Of a stretch of 64,000 bases of DNA, positions 49,259-58,336 are shown piece after piece. Under the pieces are notes generated by a model. The model was not told the DNA's origin, did not search any database, and saw only the letters and a list, made by a program, of their open reading frames with translations. The translations under genes were made by a program, and so were the position numbers. The stretch's first letter is position 1, and every line of letters starts with the position of its first letter. Source of the DNA: Oscillospiraceae bacterium (lineage in GTDB: Bacteria > Bacillota > Clostridia > Monoglobales > Monoglobaceae); the NCBI GenBank assembly GCA_015068845.1, contig SVJR01000002.1:33003-97002 (forward strand), read 5' to 3'.

Positions 49259-49311
49259 ATTCGCTTGCTATAAGACCTTTGACGAAAAGCATGCCATAAA
49301 AGAAAAAAATA

Positions 49312-49340
49312 TTGACAAACGAAAGCGAAAAGGTTATAAT
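49312..49340 (+). promoter_or_regulatory. Perfect-consensus promoter of the carbohydrate operon
   Basis: TTGACA at 49312-49317, a 17-bp spacer and TATAAT at 49335-49340. The following ATGCTTAAAAGTGCAT has ATGC/GCAT arms and could be an operator. No regulator gene remains in the element apart from the TipAS fragment. Confidence 0.85.
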
Positions 49341-49385
49341 ATGCTTAAAAGTGCATAAACCAAAAACAGTAAAGGAGAATTAGAT

Positions 49386-50369
49386 ATGAGAAAGAATAAA
49401 TATTGTGTAGAACTTGATGTCGTTGATGGTTCTTTTCCTGACCGTTATATGGGATGTGGATATGGTCGTGAATACACCATTCCCGAGATGTTTGAAAGAA
49501 TTGCTTCTATAGATAAGATTACAGGTGTTGAATTGGTAAGTAACTGGCAAGTTACACCGGAAAACGCACCGGAAATCAAAAAACTCTGTGATGACCATAA
49601 TTTGGAAGTTGTTTCCATTTTACCCGACCATTTTTCACAAAAGAAGTGGGGTAAAGGCGCTTTTACATCTACTGATAAAAATATCCGCGCAGATGCCGTA
49701 CAGGTTACAAAGACGCTTATGGATCTTGCAGCTGAGATGGACTGCAAGAAATTGACGATATGGAATGGCCAGGATGGATATGACTATCCGTTCACTGCCA
49801 ACTATATGAAGGAGCTTGAATGGTTGCAAGAGGGAATTCGTGAATGCGCAGAGTATCGCAAGGATATTCAGTTGGCAATCGAATACAAGGTGCGCGAGCC
49901 GCGTTTACATTGTTACCTCAGCAATGTTTATTCAACGCTTATGTTCCTTAAAGAGGTTAACTGTGATAATGTAGGAATTACTGTGGATTTCGGACATTGT
50001 ATTATTGCTCACGAGAACCCTGCAGAGGCTATTGCGGCATGTAAGCTTTACGGCGATAAGTTGTTCCATGTACATGTAAATGACAACTTTGGCGTATGGG
50101 ACGATGACTGCATTACTTCAACAGAACATGTTATTGAAACTATGGAATTTATGTACTGGCTTAAGAAAACAAATTATGATGGTTGGTTCTCATTCGACCA
50201 CTATACACCTCGTCTGGATGGCCGTGATGCCCTTATTGAAGGCGTGAATTGGATGGAAGATATTACCGCATTGGTGGATAAGATTGATGATGCCAAGATG
50301 GAAGAAATGTTCAAGAACGTAAATGCGGTTGAGATGTCAAAAATGGTTCGCGAACTGTTGTTTCATTGA
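49386..50369 (+). CDS. Sugar phosphate isomerase/epimerase-like TIM-barrel protein (first)
   Basis: The 327-aa protein belongs to the xylose-isomerase-like TIM-barrel (AP endonuclease 2) superfamily. Likely metal-binding acidic and His residues lie in QLAIEYKVREPR, GITVDFGHCIIAHENP, FHVHVNDNFG and DGWFSFDHYT. Such enzymes isomerise or epimerise ketoses or cyclitol intermediates using a divalent metal. It is the first gene of the operon behind TAAAGGAGAATTAG. The second gene is a shorter member of the same superfamily. The substrate is unknown; L-rhamnose-isomerase-like aldose/ketose exchange is one option. Confidence 0.85.
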   Translation: MRKNKYCVELDVVDGSFPDRYMGCGYGREYTIPEMFERIASIDKITGVELVSNWQVTPENAPEIKKLCDDHNLEVVSILPDHFSQKKWGKGAFTSTDKNIRADAVQVTKTLMDLAAEMDCKKLTIWNGQDGYDYPFTANYMKELEWLQEGIRECAEYRKDIQLAIEYKVREPRLHCYLSNVYSTLMFLKEVNCDNVGITVDFGHCIIAHENPAEAIAACKLYGDKLFHVHVNDNFGVWDDDCITSTEHVIETMEFMYWLKKTNYDGWFSFDHYTPRLDGRDALIEGVNWMEDITALVDKIDDAKMEEMFKNVNAVEMSKMVRELLFH

Positions 50370-50390
50370 TTGTGAAAAGGAGTGTAAATT

Positions 50391-51197
50391 ATGAAACTTG
50401 CTTGCACAGATAGCGTACTTCCGGGGAAAAGTTTGACTGAAAAAGGTCATTATCTTAAGGAAGTCGGATTTGATGGTATGGCTGTTTTTGCAGAACCTGC
50501 ATTGTGGACAGATAAACTGACACGTGAAGTTCTGGATATGGAAAAGAATACAGGCGTCAGAGTGTGTGAATTTGTATTTATGGGTGATGTTTACGGTCAT
50601 CTTATGGATAAGGATGCAAACATTCAGCGCCAGGCGATTAACCTTTATAAAGAGTCTATTGCGATGTGCAATCAGATAGGTGCAATTACGGAGATGGAAT
50701 ATCAGTATTGTCCGCAGAATCCGTTGCCGTTATTTGAACCGTATCTTAAAATGCCCGAAGATGAAAAGAAAATTTTTATTGACATTATTCGTGAGTTTGA
50801 CTCTGCCTTGGAAGAGGGCGCATATATGCTTATAGAGGGTTGCAACCGCTATGAAACACGTTATCTTAACAGTCTTTTGGATTGCAAGGAGATTGTTCAG
50901 GAAGCCGGTGCAAAGCGTGTGGGACTGCTTGCTGATTTCTTCCACATGTCTATTGAAGAAGCAGATTTACCTAAAACTGTTGAAGTTTGCGGCAATCTTA
51001 TTAAGCATGTACATATTGGTGACAGTAACAGATTGGCACCGGGATTTGGACATACAGATTGGAAATCGTGTATGGCGGCACTGAAAAAGGTTGGATTCAA
51101 TGGTTATATGAATTTGGAATGTAATCTTTCGGGTGACCTTAAAGCCGAATTGACTCGTATCAAAAAGTATTTTACAGATATCGAGGCAAATATATAA
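50391..51197 (+). CDS. Sugar phosphate isomerase/epimerase-like TIM-barrel protein (second)
   Basis: A 268-aa member of the same superfamily, with the typical ligands in YMLIEGCNRYETR, RVGLLADFFHMSIEEAD, KHVHIGDSNR and GFNGYMNLECN. The pattern is like hydroxypyruvate-isomerase and ketose 3-epimerase relatives. The gene follows the first by 21 bases behind AAAAGGAGTG. Two TIM-barrel enzymes in series suggest successive isomerisation/epimerisation before phosphorylation by the FGGY kinase. The precise substrate cannot be derived. Confidence 0.85.
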   Translation: MKLACTDSVLPGKSLTEKGHYLKEVGFDGMAVFAEPALWTDKLTREVLDMEKNTGVRVCEFVFMGDVYGHLMDKDANIQRQAINLYKESIAMCNQIGAITEMEYQYCPQNPLPLFEPYLKMPEDEKKIFIDIIREFDSALEEGAYMLIEGCNRYETRYLNSLLDCKEIVQEAGAKRVGLLADFFHMSIEEADLPKTVEVCGNLIKHVHIGDSNRLAPGFGHTDWKSCMAALKKVGFNGYMNLECNLSGDLKAELTRIKKYFTDIEANI

Positions 51198-51258
51198 GAA
51201 AATTTCTATGTTGCAATTATGACATCCCATGTGTCAGGCGTGACAGAAAGGATATATT

Positions 51259-52704
51259 ATGCGTTTAGTATCTATTGACTTGGGAAGTACAAACGTTAAG
51301 GTAATAGCGTACAATCAAGACTTCGAGAGAGTGTGGGAGGCTTCCCGTACGGTAGAATATGACCGCAATGGGAAATTCGTTGAATTTAACGCTGAAACAT
51401 ATTTTGACGATTTGGCGGATATGCTTGGCGAAATGGCGGAGTCTGGAAAAGTTAACACCAATGAGCCTTGCCACATAACCTTGACAGGACAGGCGGAATC
51501 ATTAGTGGTTTTGGATAAAAGTATGAAGCCGCTTATGAATGCTATTTCGTGGATGGACGAGCGTTCGGAAGAAGAGTGCGAATATATAAGCACTTTGGTA
51601 AGCGATGATGAATGTTATCGTGTGACCGGGCAATGTGCGGTGTTGCCGACATGGCCTGCAACAAAGATTCTTTGGCTTAAAAAGCATAGACCGGAAGTGT
51701 ATGATAACGCATACAAATATGTGTTGCTTAAGGACTATATCGCATATCGCCTTTCGGGAAAACTTTTCTGCGAATGTTCGATTGCTACATTTTCGTTCTA
51801 TTTTGATATTCGAAATCGTTGTTATTGGAAGAAAATGTTGGATATCATCGGTGTAAAAGAAGAGCAAGTCCCCGAACTTATAGAGCCGGGCACAAATTTG
51901 GGTACACTTTCTGCAGAGTGTATTAAAAAGACGGGACTTATGAATGCAGATGTTAATGTTGGAACGCTTGACCACTTTGCGGGAATGATTGGTACGGGAA
52001 ATATCAAGCCGGGCATAGTTACTGAGTCTACGGGAACAGTTATGGCAATGTCTGTTATGGCGGAACTCCCAATAAATGAAGAGGAAACTGCGGCTTTGCA
52101 TTACGGCCCTTTCCCCGGAACGTATGTATTTTTGCCTGCGTGCGAAAGTGGCGGAATTTCTTTGGAATGGTTCAGGGACAGATTCCTGCCTGGCGTACAG
52201 TTTGATGCTATAAATCGTGAAATTGAAAACAGGGGGTATACGGGTGAATTGCTGTTCCTTCCGTATATTAACGGAACAAATGCACCTGAATTTGACCTTG
52301 AGGCATCGGGTTTGTTTATGGGACTTAAGGCACGTCACGATGCTTATGATTTGGCAGGTGCCGTTATGGAAGGCGTTGCATTGATGCTTGAACGAAACCT
52401 TGCATGCCTTGCGCATCGCCCTGTAAGCATTATTTCAACAGGCGGCGGGGCAAAATCTCCGCTTTGGTTGCAGATGAAGGCGGACATTACCGGGATAGAA
52501 GTAAAAGTTCCTGCAGATAAAGAGGCAGCGTTGCTTGGTGCTTCTATTATGGGCGCAGTTAGCGCAGGTGTATATCCGAATTATGAAACTGCAGTTGAAA
52601 AAGGCGTACGAATGGAAAAATGCTATACACCACGACCGTATAACGAAAAGAAGAAACAGGCATATAGCATTATGTATGATGCTATGATTAAGGCACAGTA
52701 CTAA
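51259..52704 (+). CDS. FGGY-family carbohydrate kinase
   Basis: The 481-aa protein shows the FGGY landmarks SIDLGSTNVKVIAY (phosphate 1), ITLTGQAESLVVLD, AISWMDERSEEEC, GTLDHFAGMIGTG and the adenosine loop SIISTGGGAKSPLWLQM. It phosphorylates a pentulose, tetrulose or similar polyol with ATP. Length is normal for xylulokinase-like members. It is preceded by AGAAAGGATATAT and followed by the TPI-like gene. Together with the two TIM-barrel enzymes it probably makes a ketose phosphate. Confidence 0.9.
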   Translation: MRLVSIDLGSTNVKVIAYNQDFERVWEASRTVEYDRNGKFVEFNAETYFDDLADMLGEMAESGKVNTNEPCHITLTGQAESLVVLDKSMKPLMNAISWMDERSEEECEYISTLVSDDECYRVTGQCAVLPTWPATKILWLKKHRPEVYDNAYKYVLLKDYIAYRLSGKLFCECSIATFSFYFDIRNRCYWKKMLDIIGVKEEQVPELIEPGTNLGTLSAECIKKTGLMNADVNVGTLDHFAGMIGTGNIKPGIVTESTGTVMAMSVMAELPINEEETAALHYGPFPGTYVFLPACESGGISLEWFRDRFLPGVQFDAINREIENRGYTGELLFLPYINGTNAPEFDLEASGLFMGLKARHDAYDLAGAVMEGVALMLERNLACLAHRPVSIISTGGGAKSPLWLQMKADITGIEVKVPADKEAALLGASIMGAVSAGVYPNYETAVEKGVRMEKCYTPRPYNEKKKQAYSIMYDAMIKAQY

Positions 52705-52756
52705 GATTTGTGCCGGATTTTGTAATACTTTGTTTATAGGGGAGTTTTGATAATTG

Positions 52757-53458
52757 ATGAAAAGAAATATTAAATTACAACCGCCTTTTTTTGAAATTGG
52801 ACCAAAAAACTATATGTTTGGCGACCAAATTTTGGATTTGGCAAGAATAGCTGACGAAGCGGCAGCAAAATATGATGTACGCGTAATTTTTACGACTCCT
52901 TATGCGAATATCGAAAAAGTTGCATCTTCTGTAAAGAATTTACACGTCTTTGCACCGCATATGGATGATATTCCGATAGGCAGGGGACTTGCGTGTGTGC
53001 TTCCCGAATCAATAAAGGCGGCAGGTGCGGTTGGGGTTATGCTAAATCATTGCGAACGCCCGCTCTCATCGTCTGTTCTTGTTCGCACGTTAAATCGTGC
53101 GCGTGATTTGGACCTTATGACGATTGTTTGTGCAGATTCTATGGACGAAACACGTGCAATTGCTCAAATGCATCCTGACCTTATGATTACAGAACCTACA
53201 GAACTAATCGGTACCGGACAGGCGGCTGACCTTTCGTATGTATCCGCATCTATGGAAGCTGTCAAGGAGATAGACCCGGATATTGGTGTTCTTGTCGGCG
53301 GCGGAATCAGTAACGGAACAGATGTTTACAATACAATTATGGCAGGGGCAGACGCTACCGGCTCTTCAAGCGGAATTGTAAAGAGTGCTGATCCGGGTGC
53401 TATGGTTAACGAAATGTTGTCAGCATTACGCCAAGCGTGGGATGACAGACATAAATAA
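52757..53458 (+). CDS. Archaeal-type triosephosphate isomerase-like protein
   Basis: ATG 52757 gives 233 aa (MKRNIKLQPPFFEIGPKNYM). The short archaeal TPI pattern is visible: catalytic Lys candidate in FEIGPKNYMFG, catalytic His in MLNHCERPLSSS, catalytic Glu in MITEPTELIGTGQ and the phosphate loop LVGGGISNGTDV. It is well below the about 250 aa of ordinary bacterial TpiA and lacks its AYEPVWAIGTG loop. TPI-like enzymes in catabolic operons isomerise tetrulose or triose phosphates (for example EryH in erythritol breakdown). A specialised ketose-phosphate isomerase is therefore more likely than the housekeeping enzyme. Confidence 0.8.
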   Translation: MKRNIKLQPPFFEIGPKNYMFGDQILDLARIADEAAAKYDVRVIFTTPYANIEKVASSVKNLHVFAPHMDDIPIGRGLACVLPESIKAAGAVGVMLNHCERPLSSSVLVRTLNRARDLDLMTIVCADSMDETRAIAQMHPDLMITEPTELIGTGQAADLSYVSASMEAVKEIDPDIGVLVGGGISNGTDVYNTIMAGADATGSSSGIVKSADPGAMVNEMLSALRQAWDDRHK

Positions 53459-53472
53459 AGGAGGAAAATAAA

Positions 53473-54087
53473 ATGAGTAAGTATGATAAATCCGTCACTG
53501 ATATTTTGAATATAGAGTGGCAAGAAATTCGCAAGTTAATTGATACATTGGATCGTGACGTTGTAGACGAGATTATTGATTTGTTGCTTCGTGTGAAGCC
53601 CGAAGGTCATAAGGTAATAACGGCAGGTTGCGGTACATCGGGAAGTGTTGCTGTGCGCGTTGCACATTCGCTTAGCGTATGCGAGGTGCCTGCTTTCTAT
53701 TGTTGCCCGGCGAACGCTGTACATGGTGGTACGGGCGCAATTCAAAAAGGTGACGTTGTAATACTGTTTTCCAAGGGTGGAAACACACAAGAAATTGTAA
53801 ACTATATTCCTATTTGTAAAGCAAAAGGTGCTACGATAATCGGTGTCAGCCAAAACGACGATTCTGTTTTGGCAAAACATTCGGATATTTACTTCAAAGT
53901 ACAAATTGACCAGGAGTCTGATAAGTTTAATATGTGTGCATCTGCAAGTTGTACTGCATATTGTGCGGTATGGGATTCAATTGCTTTTACTGTTATGAAT
54001 TATAACGGATACACAAAAGAAGATTTGTTGTTGATTCATCCGGGCGGAAAAGTCGGCGAACTTCTTCTTAAGGAAAATCAAGCATAG
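53473..54087 (+). CDS. SIS-domain sugar-phosphate isomerase (KpsF/GutQ-like)
   Basis: The 204-aa protein is a single SIS domain without CBS repeats. KVITAGCGTSGSVAVRVAHS, VVILFSKGGNTQEIV and LLLIHPGGKVGELL match the arabinose-5-phosphate-isomerase-like group. It interconverts ketose and aldose phosphates or binds phosphosugars. AAAGGAGGAAAATAAA precedes the start, 14 bases after the TPI-like gene. With that enzyme it offers two isomerase steps after phosphorylation. Confidence 0.88.
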   Translation: MSKYDKSVTDILNIEWQEIRKLIDTLDRDVVDEIIDLLLRVKPEGHKVITAGCGTSGSVAVRVAHSLSVCEVPAFYCCPANAVHGGTGAIQKGDVVILFSKGGNTQEIVNYIPICKAKGATIIGVSQNDDSVLAKHSDIYFKVQIDQESDKFNMCASASCTAYCAVWDSIAFTVMNYNGYTKEDLLLIHPGGKVGELLLKENQA

Positions 54088-54102
54088 AAAAGGAGCGCGA
54101 AA

Positions 54103-54603
54103 ATGATTGTATATAATGAAAAGTTTCAAGTAGAGACAGGGCATGCACACGTTACTGTTTTAGATGTTACAAAGCAGGTTCGCGAAATTGCAGCGAAGTC
54201 GGGTGTACAGAACGGAAATATCCTTGTGTACACAGGTCACACCTCTTGCTCTGTGCAGATTCAGGAATTTTCTGATGGACAGACTCTTTGGGGAACGGAA
54301 TTGATTATGCAGGATTTGATTAATTGCTTGGCGAAAATTGCGCCTACCTGCACAAATGAAAACATGTACTTGCATCCAAATCTTGAGCACGTTAAAGGCG
54401 CAATGGAAGAGCGTGACGAACGCCCTGAATGGTGCCTTAATACTGACGGGCATATTCGCTCTGTCATTATGGGACGTTCGGTAACAATTCCGATTATTGA
54501 TGGTGAGATTCAACTTGGTGAATTCGGTTTGGTGTACTTTGCCGATTGGGATCAGGTTCGCTCGCGTACGAGAACCGTAATCACCCAGGTAATGGGCATA
54601 TAG
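54103..54603 (+). CDS. yjbQ: YjbQ/UPF0047-family protein
   Basis: The 166-aa protein has the UPF0047 pattern: ILVYTGHTSCSVQIQEF, a mid-protein YLHPNLEH and the C-terminal GEFGLVYFADWDQVRSRTR. E. coli YjbQ has weak thiamine-phosphate-synthase activity, but the true role of the family is unsettled. It ends the operon, 15 bases after the SIS gene. Its presence in a carbohydrate operon suggests a phosphosugar-related or protective function; this is inference. Confidence 0.85.
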   Translation: MIVYNEKFQVETGHAHVTVLDVTKQVREIAAKSGVQNGNILVYTGHTSCSVQIQEFSDGQTLWGTELIMQDLINCLAKIAPTCTNENMYLHPNLEHVKGAMEERDERPEWCLNTDGHIRSVIMGRSVTIPIIDGEIQLGEFGLVYFADWDQVRSRTRTVITQVMGI

Positions 54604-54637
54604 TAAAACGTACTATAACAGAAATATTAATTATGAA

Positions 54638-54680
54638 AACACCCACGAAAGTTTATCTAAAAGGCTTTCGTGGGTGTTAT
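54638..54680 (+). terminator. Operon terminator
   Basis: AACACCCACGAAAG / CTTTCGTGGGTGTT around a 12-base loop. Confidence 0.8.
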
Positions 54681-54849
54681 GCTTTTGACTGTAGCTATGC
54701 TTTGCAAGAAAATATGTAGTGAAATATAAAAATCACCAATCAAAAAAGCCCCTTATTTTAGGAGCTTTTGAAAGTCGGTATTATTCCCACTCGACTCAGG
54801 GGAAGTTTATCATAGTGTTTCTCTGTGAATTTTCGTGATTATATTATCC

Positions 54850-55031
54850 ATATTTCACAGTTTTATCTATGGTATTTTCTTTTGAAAGAGTTAGAAGGGG
54901 GATGCCTTGACGGAACCCACGGCGTGTTCTATCAACCGATGACCCAATACGCCGATGAAGCCGCCGCCGAGGAATTTGACAAGCAGTTTCCGCTGAAGGA
55001 GAAATTAAAGCTTCCCGGCCAGCTCGTGTAA
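54850..55031 (+). pseudogene. Unidentified coding remnant
   Basis: A GC-richer patch reads GTHGVFYQPMTQYADEAAAE and then EEFDKQFPLKEKLKLPGQLV before a stop. The codon use is protein-like, but upstream the frame becomes AT-rich noise without a proper start or ribosome site. It is likely the end of a deleted gene. I cannot name the family. Confidence 0.35.
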
Positions 55032-55052
55032 AAGGAAAGCTCAAAGTATTAA

Positions 55053-55214
55053 AATAAAGAGAACTACAAATTCAGGCAATTTCTACTTAGAGGAAAAAAG
55101 AAAGTTGAAACAGAAATTGCTATTGTTGCAATGGCGTATGACATCAACAAATTACACCATAAAATTCAGAATAATCGACCGGGAACGCAGCTTCACGGCG
55201 AACTTTCTGCTTAA
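55053..55214 (+). pseudogene. C-terminal fragment of the IS1182-like transposase
   Basis: The frame after a TAA reads ENYKFRQFLLRGKKKVETEI and continues AIVAMAYDINKLHHKIQNNR to a stop at 55214. 'RGK.KV.TEI.L...A.N..K' is the standard C-terminus of IS1182-type transposases. It complements the N-terminal fragment at 48985, about 6 kb away on the same strand. Confidence 0.7.
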
Positions 55215-55315
55215 AAAGAATACAACCGAATAAAATTTTGAACAAGAGGTACGACCTCTTATTTGGCGTACAAAACTTTATGAAATTTTGCACATTTTTC
55301 TTATTTGGAAACAGA

Positions 55316-55370
55316 AAAACAGGGCTGTAGTCAACCCGATTTAAAAAATCGTTTTGCTACAGCCCCTTGT
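55316..55370 (-). terminator. fba terminator / right inverted end of the IS1182-like remnant
   Basis: On the minus strand GGGGCTGTAGCAAAA pairs with the following CTACAGCCC and is followed by TGTTTTT, so it can stop fba transcription. The last 19 bases (55352-55370) are also the inverted partner of 48856-48874. Confidence 0.65.
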
Positions 55371-55414
55371 TGCTGTCAGAACTGATTTTACCTATTTGGT
55401 TTGTATTAAACGGC

Positions 55415-56278
55415 TTACGCCTTGCCGATTGAACCGAAGAGTTCCATCTTGCCTTTAACGGTTTCCTTGATAGCTTCAACGCCGGGAGCAAGAATCTTTC
55501 TGGGGTCAAAGCCCTTACCTTCAAGGTCTTTGCCGTCTTCGATATACTTTCTTGTAGCTGCGGCAAATGCAAGCTGGCATTCGGTGTTAACATTAATTTT
55601 ACTAACGCCAAGAGAGATAGCCTTTTTAATCATATCCTCAGGGATACCTGTACCGCCGTGGAGAACCAGGGGCATAGGATCTGTTGCTGCGCTGATTGCA
55701 GCGAGGGCGTCAAAGTCAAGGCCTTTCCAGTTTGCGGGGTACTTACCGTGGATGTTGCCGATACCTGCAGCGAGGATATCAACGCCGAGGTCTGCAATCA
55801 TCTTACATTCAGCGGGGTCTGCAACTTCGCCGCCGCCGATAACGCCGTCCTCTTCGCCACCGATTGCACCAACCTCAGCTTCGAGGGATACTCCCTTTGA
55901 GTGGGCGAGGTTAACCAACTCGGTTGTCTTTGCGATGTTTTCGTCGATGGGGTAGTGTGAACCGTCGAACATAATTGATGAGAAGCCTGCTTCCATAGCC
56001 GCCATTGCACCATCGTATGTGCCGTGGTCAAGGTGGATTGCTACGGGAACGGTAATGTTAAGGTATTCAAGCATACCGTTAACCATACCAACAATAGCCT
56101 TGTAACCTCCCATGTATTTGCCGGCGCCTTCTGATACGCCAAGGATTACGGGTGATTTGCATTCCTCAGCGGTGAGAAGAATAGCCTTTGTCCATTCAAG
56201 ATTGTTGATGTTGAACTGGCCAACTGCGTATTTTCCGGCTTTTGCTTTTTGAAGCATTTCAGTAACTGATACTAACAT
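55415..56278 (-). CDS. fba: Class II fructose-bisphosphate aldolase
   Basis: The 287-aa zinc enzyme splits fructose 1,6-bisphosphate (or a related ketose bisphosphate). Motifs: GQFNINNLEWTKAIL, AIHLDHGTYDGAM (zinc His and catalytic Asp region), MFDGSHYPIDEN, VDILAAGIGNIHGKYP and LHGGTGIPEDMIKKAI (zinc His), ISLGVSKINVNTEC. Length is typical. AAAGGAGGAAAC precedes the start. It lies beside but outside the IS1182-bounded operon and on the other strand, so it is probably the glycolytic enzyme. Confidence 0.95.
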   Translation of the reverse strand: MLVSVTEMLQKAKAGKYAVGQFNINNLEWTKAILLTAEECKSPVILGVSEGAGKYMGGYKAIVGMVNGMLEYLNITVPVAIHLDHGTYDGAMAAMEAGFSSIMFDGSHYPIDENIAKTTELVNLAHSKGVSLEAEVGAIGGEEDGVIGGGEVADPAECKMIADLGVDILAAGIGNIHGKYPANWKGLDFDALAAISAATDPMPLVLHGGTGIPEDMIKKAISLGVSKINVNTECQLAFAAATRKYIEDGKDLEGKGFDPRKILAPGVEAIKETVKGKMELFGSIGKA

Positions 56279-56482
56279 TTTATGTTTCCTCCTTTGAGAT
56301 TTTTAAATGTTCGAAATTAAAATTCATACATTAATATAATAACACTTGCGGAAAGTTATGTCAATAAAAACCTTAAATACTTTTTGGGGGTTTTGAGGTT
56401 TTTGGAGAAAAAACTTATGTTTGTTGATTTTTTTTAACGAATGTGTTAAAATAAATCTTAAGTCTATTAAGAAGGTGATGTT

Positions 56483-58336
56483 TTGAAACAGAAGTTCAAG
56501 GCTTTTTTAAAATTTATTAACGAGTATTATTTTCTCGTATTTGCTGCAATTGCGCTTTTCCTGCCGGACCTGCTGCTGCGTGCATTGGTGTGGCCCAACC
56601 GCCCGTTTGTGGAGCTTTATGTCGGGCCTGTTGCCTGGATTTTTTCTGCCGTCTGGGTGTTCCTTATCCTTTTTGTATGCACGATTGTCCTGCCAAAAAA
56701 ATGGGGAAGGCTTTTGTATATTGTAACCAATGTGTTCTTTATTATTCTGGCGTTTTGTCAGTATGTGTACTGTGGAATATTTGAACAGTTCTTCTGGCTG
56801 AAGAGTATTGCTCTTGCCGGTGAGGGTGCGGATTACCTTGATTATGCGCTGGACTACATAGATATTCCCCTGGTTGTCTGCACACTTGCTGCCATTGGAG
56901 CTTTGGTTTTAGCTGCAATCAGGTGGAAGAAGCCACCGCTCAAGCACAAGGCGTGGTGGCTGATTGCACTTGTCCCCGTTATTGCGCTTGGCGGACTGAA
57001 TTTTGTTATGAGCCCCGAACTCTTCGGGGATTCCGAGGACGATTGGGATTCGTGGCGTAAGCCCCGTGTGGTTTACAAACAGTTCACCGATGTGAATAAA
57101 AGCTTTGATGTTTCGGGACTTTACCAGTTTACTCTGCGTGATTTGCTTAGAACAGTGTTCCCTGTAAATAAGTATTCAAAAGAGGACTTCAAGCGGGTTG
57201 AGGAATTTTTTGAGCAGCCACCTGTTTCGGAAAACGAATATACCGGTGTGCTCAAGGGGAAAAATGTTATTGCGGTGATGCTTGAGGGTATTGATACCTG
57301 GATGATTGACGAAAAGTACACGCCCACTATGTGTTATATGATGGAAAACGGGCTGAACTTTACCAACTATCACGCGCCCACCTTTGGTACGGGACACACC
57401 TTCAACTCGGAGTTTGCGTTCAACACCGGATACTTCAATCCCATAACGGCGGTGAGTGCGACCAACTTCAGCGCCAACCGCTACCCGTATTCCCTTGCAA
57501 ATATTCTGCGAGACGAGGGCTATTTGGCAAACTCGTTCCACTATAATGACCCGGAATTCTATAACCGTGGAATTATGCATAACAGTCTTGGCTTTGAAAA
57601 GTATAATTCGTTTCCGGATTTTGGTATGCCCGAGACGGTGTCGCAGGCGGACAGCAATATTCTGTCCAATGACGGAATATATGCAAAGATGATTGAAAAA
57701 CAGCCGTTTTACGATTTTGTAATCACATATTCGGGACATGTGCCGTATACCTTTGATGATGCAAAGCTCAGCACTGCAAAACAAAATCATCCCGACCTCA
57801 TCAACCCTGAAATGAACAAGGAAAAGAACAACTGTCTTATCCTTGCAGCCGACACCGACGATTTCTTCCGTCAACTGCTGACAAAGCTGAATGATGACGG
57901 AATTCTTGAAAATACTGTTATTGTGGCGTACACCGACCACTATGCTTATGGGTTCTCTGACCAGAAGCTTCTGGAGGAGTACAAGCAGGGCGAGAACATT
58001 TACCGTGTTCCGGCGTTCATCTACTCGCCCGGACTCAAGGCGCAGACAATCGATAAGCCGATGATGACGGTTGACTTTTTGCCGACAATTCTGAACCTTC
58101 TGGGTGCAAAGTGTCCTGATTATTTCATAGGAAACGATATTCTAAATCCCGAAAATGAGGGCTTTGTATACTTTGGCAACAAGGCGTGGATGGACGGCAA
58201 AATGTACTATGTTCCGTCGGACGAGGAGCCGGCAAAGGAGAAAAAGGAGCATATCCGTGCGGGTAACGCCCGTGTGGCAGAATCCTGCGAGATAAACGAT
58301 ATTGTGATAACGGGCGATTATTTTGCACGCAGATAA
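56483..58336 (+). CDS. LTA synthase-like sulfatase-fold membrane enzyme
   Basis: TTG 56483 follows GAAGGTGATG, and the in-frame options downstream are worse. The 617-aa protein has about five N-terminal helices (residues 10-180) and an extracellular sulfatase-fold domain. Active-site candidates are VIAVMLEGIDTWMID (metal Glu), GTGHTFNSEFAFNTG (Thr nucleophile), YSGHVPY and VVAYTDHYAYG (metal Asp/His). LtaS-type enzymes transfer glycerol phosphate from phosphatidylglycerol to build lipoteichoic acid. The C-terminal tail (about 575-617) is charged. Substrate specificity is uncertain because the family also includes other phosphoglycerol transferases. Confidence 0.9.
   Translation: MKQKFKAFLKFINEYYFLVFAAIALFLPDLLLRALVWPNRPFVELYVGPVAWIFSAVWVFLILFVCTIVLPKKWGRLLYIVTNVFFIILAFCQYVYCGIFEQFFWLKSIALAGEGADYLDYALDYIDIPLVVCTLAAIGALVLAAIRWKKPPLKHKAWWLIALVPVIALGGLNFVMSPELFGDSEDDWDSWRKPRVVYKQFTDVNKSFDVSGLYQFTLRDLLRTVFPVNKYSKEDFKRVEEFFEQPPVSENEYTGVLKGKNVIAVMLEGIDTWMIDEKYTPTMCYMMENGLNFTNYHAPTFGTGHTFNSEFAFNTGYFNPITAVSATNFSANRYPYSLANILRDEGYLANSFHYNDPEFYNRGIMHNSLGFEKYNSFPDFGMPETVSQADSNILSNDGIYAKMIEKQPFYDFVITYSGHVPYTFDDAKLSTAKQNHPDLINPEMNKEKNNCLILAADTDDFFRQLLTKLNDDGILENTVIVAYTDHYAYGFSDQKLLEEYKQGENIYRVPAFIYSPGLKAQTIDKPMMTVDFLPTILNLLGAKCPDYFIGNDILNPENEGFVYFGNKAWMDGKMYYVPSDEEPAKEKKEHIRAGNARVAESCEINDIVITGDYFARR

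Larger units (their letters stand above)
48856..55370. mobile_element. Remnant IS1182-like element split around a carbohydrate operon
   Basis: ACAAGGGGCTTTGGCAAAA (48856-48874) and the minus strand of 55352-55370, ACAAGGGGCTGTAGCAAAA, are inverted at 17 of 19 positions and look like IS1182-type ends. Just inside the left end is an N-terminal transposase fragment and near the right end the matching C-terminal fragment, both on the plus strand. Between them lie a TipAS remnant and six catabolic genes. I infer that the operon was gained into, or by recombination between, IS copies. No target duplication is visible. The right repeat also forms the fba terminator stem, so it might be coincidental. 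Confidence 0.6.

Noticed and set aside
54844-55044. 66-aa minus-strand ORF in the IS1182 remnant region
   Set aside because: Composition looks like antisense of the GC-rich coding remnant on the plus strand; no start signal.
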